Positions 32,232-33,388 of a stretch of DNA of 33,388 nucleotides are shown here, piece by piece. Where the stretch lies: assembly GCA_945873085.1 (NCBI GenBank), contig CAMCCR010000010.1, positions 1-33,388 of the forward strand, in the 5' to 3' direction. This DNA is from Candidatus Kuenenia stuttgartensis (GTDB lineage Bacteria; Planctomycetota; Planctomycetia; Pirellulales; UBA1268). Within the stretch, counting starts at the first letter, position 1. Every line of letters begins with the position of its first letter. Below the pieces are notes generated by a model. It was not told where the DNA came from. It did not search any database and was given only the letters and a program-made list of their open reading frames with translations. The position numbers were made by a program, and so were the translations under genes.

Positions 32232-33388
32232 ATGTCTGGCAAAGCAGGCGCATCGCGCCGTCAGTTCCTCGGTTCGTCAGGCGTAGGCGCCGCGGCGGTC
32301 GCGGGGGGCTTCGTCCCCGCCTTCGCTTGGACCTCGAAGACCTTCGCCAACGACGCGGCCAACGACCGTCCGCGGATCGGCTGCATCGGCACCGGCTCCA
32401 TGGGCACCGGTGACGCCCACCAGCATGCCAACTTCGGCGACATCCTCGCCGTCTGCGACGTCGACGATCGCCACTCATCACGGGCCCGCGAAGATGGCAA
32501 CATCGGCAAGGGAAAGGCCGATGCCTACCGCGACTACCGGAAGGTCCTTGACCGCAAGGACATCGACGTCGTCAGCATCGTCACCACCGATCACTGGCAT
32601 GTGAAGATTGCCATTGAGGCTCTCCAGGCCGGGAAGCACGTCTTCTGCCAGAAGCCGCTGTCGCTGACGCTCGAAGAGAACCAACTCTGCCGCAACGCCG
32701 CCGAGAAGTTCCCGAAGCAGGTGTTCTTCATCGGCACCCAGCAGCGAAGCCAAAAGGATCAGTTTCTCCGGGCCGTGAACATGGTCCACAAGGGCCTCCT
32801 CGGACCGATCAAGAAGGTCACCGTCGGCATCAACGGCGCCCCGACCGGCGGGCCGTTCCCGGTCGCCGACGTGCCGAAGGAACTCGACTGGGACATGTGG
32901 CAGGGGCAGGCGACAGCAGTTCCCTTCCGCGAGAAGCGCTGCCACTACGAGTTTCGCTGGTGGTATGAGTATTCCGGCGGCAAGTTCACCGACTGGGGCG
33001 CGCACCATGTCGACATCGCCCAGTGGGCCCTCCAAGAAGACTCGAAGGGGAAGGGGCCGACGAGCATCGACGGCACCGACGTCAAGCACCCCGTTCCCTA
33101 CAAGGACGGCTACACGACCGTCGACGATTCCTACAACACGGCCCACGACTTCGCCGTGGTCTGCAAGTTCCCCTCGGGCGTCGAGATGGTGATCGACAGC
33201 CGCTCCGACAACGGCGTCCTCTTCGAGGGGGAAAAGGGGCGGATGTTCGTCAACCGCGAGAAGTGCACCGGCAAGCCGATCGAGGAAAACTGGGACAAGG
33301 ACCAGTTCACCGATGCCGACGTTCAGAAGCTCTACAAGGGGAAGCCCTTCGAGGGGCACAAGCAGAACTTCTACCGCTGCATCCGCGA
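32232..33388 (+). CDS. Tat-exported Gfo/Idh/MocA family oxidoreductase (3' end outside window)
   Basis: At least 385 codons, running off the window. The N-terminus has a twin-arginine signal (SRRQFLGSS at 8-16, then a hydrophobic Ala/Gly/Val stretch). The Rossmann NAD(P)-binding fold follows: IGCIGTGSMG (49-58), the second strand ILAVCDVD, and VSIVTTDHWHVKIAIEAL. The usual EKP motif reads CQKPLSLT (139-146): Lys and Pro are kept but Glu is Gln. The catalytic-domain segment WWYEYSGGKFTDWGAHHVDIAQWAL has the conserved Asp and His. Proteins of this architecture are strongly expanded in planctomycetes and probably act on sugars or sugar derivatives in the periplasm; the substrate here is unknown. 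Confidence 0.92.
   Translation, partial: MSGKAGASRRQFLGSSGVGAAAVAGGFVPAFAWTSKTFANDAANDRPRIGCIGTGSMGTGDAHQHANFGDILAVCDVDDRHSSRAREDGNIGKGKADAYRDYRKVLDRKDIDVVSIVTTDHWHVKIAIEALQAGKHVFCQKPLSLTLEENQLCRNAAEKFPKQVFFIGTQQRSQKDQFLRAVNMVHKGLLGPIKKVTVGINGAPTGGPFPVADVPKELDWDMWQGQATAVPFREKRCHYEFRWWYEYSGGKFTDWGAHHVDIAQWALQEDSKGKGPTSIDGTDVKHPVPYKDGYTTVDDSYNTAHDFAVVCKFPSGVEMVIDSRSDNGVLFEGEKGRMFVNREKCTGKPIEENWDKDQFTDADVQKLYKGKPFEGHKQNFYRCIR

Overview
The window is GC-rich with strong G/C preference at third codon positions. Its gene content points to a planctomycete, probably of the Pirellulaceae or a close relative. The signs are a Tat-exported Gfo/Idh/MocA oxidoreductase, a Gly-rich 'mu-protocadherin'-type surface protein, a SnoaL-like exported protein, a PQQ-type beta-propeller, a Fae-family protein in a non-methanogen, and frequent starts without a Shine-Dalgarno sequence. 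The species assignment is inference. I see no rRNA, tRNA, CRISPR array, insertion sequence or prophage.

Layout. 0-3 kb: the tail of a plus-strand gene, then on the minus strand a DedA membrane protein, a DEAD-box RNA helicase and a small membrane protein. 3.4-6.6 kb (plus): phosphoenolpyruvate carboxylase and a Dabb-family protein. 6.6-10.6 kb (minus): a translationally coupled DUF2339-DUF3999 envelope pair. 10.8-12.1 kb (plus): an AlaA-type aminotransferase. 12.1-16.5 kb: an RNA-repair module, rtcB-rtcA on the minus strand and the divergent sigma-54 activator rtcR on the plus strand, with a good -24/-12 promoter in front of rtcB. 16.6-17.6 kb (minus): a coiled-coil protein built on a 42-bp tandem repeat with a nuclease-like C-terminal domain, behind a promoter whose -10 region overlaps a palindrome.

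17.65-26.0 kb (minus) is the most coherent accessory block. It holds a Fae-like protein, L-rhamnose isomerase, an NCS1-like permease, a 63-residue two-helix membrane protein and a 1564-residue exported protein containing two complete GH78 alpha-L-rhamnosidase-type modules. I read it as a rhamnoside scavenging and uptake cluster: glycan cleavage outside the cytoplasm, import, then isomerisation to L-rhamnulose. The kinase, aldolase and regulator are not in this window. The Fae-like protein lacks the histidine used by formaldehyde-activating enzyme, and its mRNA leader can form a strong hairpin ending at the ribosome-binding site.

26.2-32.0 kb (minus): an exported cyclase-family metal hydrolase, the Gly-rich surface protein, a SnoaL-like exported protein, an exported PQQ-like beta-propeller and a SprT-like metalloprotease. 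A 20-bp-arm inverted repeat lies between the last two. 32.2 kb to the end (plus): the start of a Tat-exported Gfo/Idh/MocA oxidoreductase that runs off the window.

The best candidates for something new are the bimodular GH78 fusion, the NCS1-like permease with its small partner in a rhamnose cluster, the His-less Fae homologue with its structured leader, and a PEP carboxylase that has lost the C-terminal Asn of the aspartate site.
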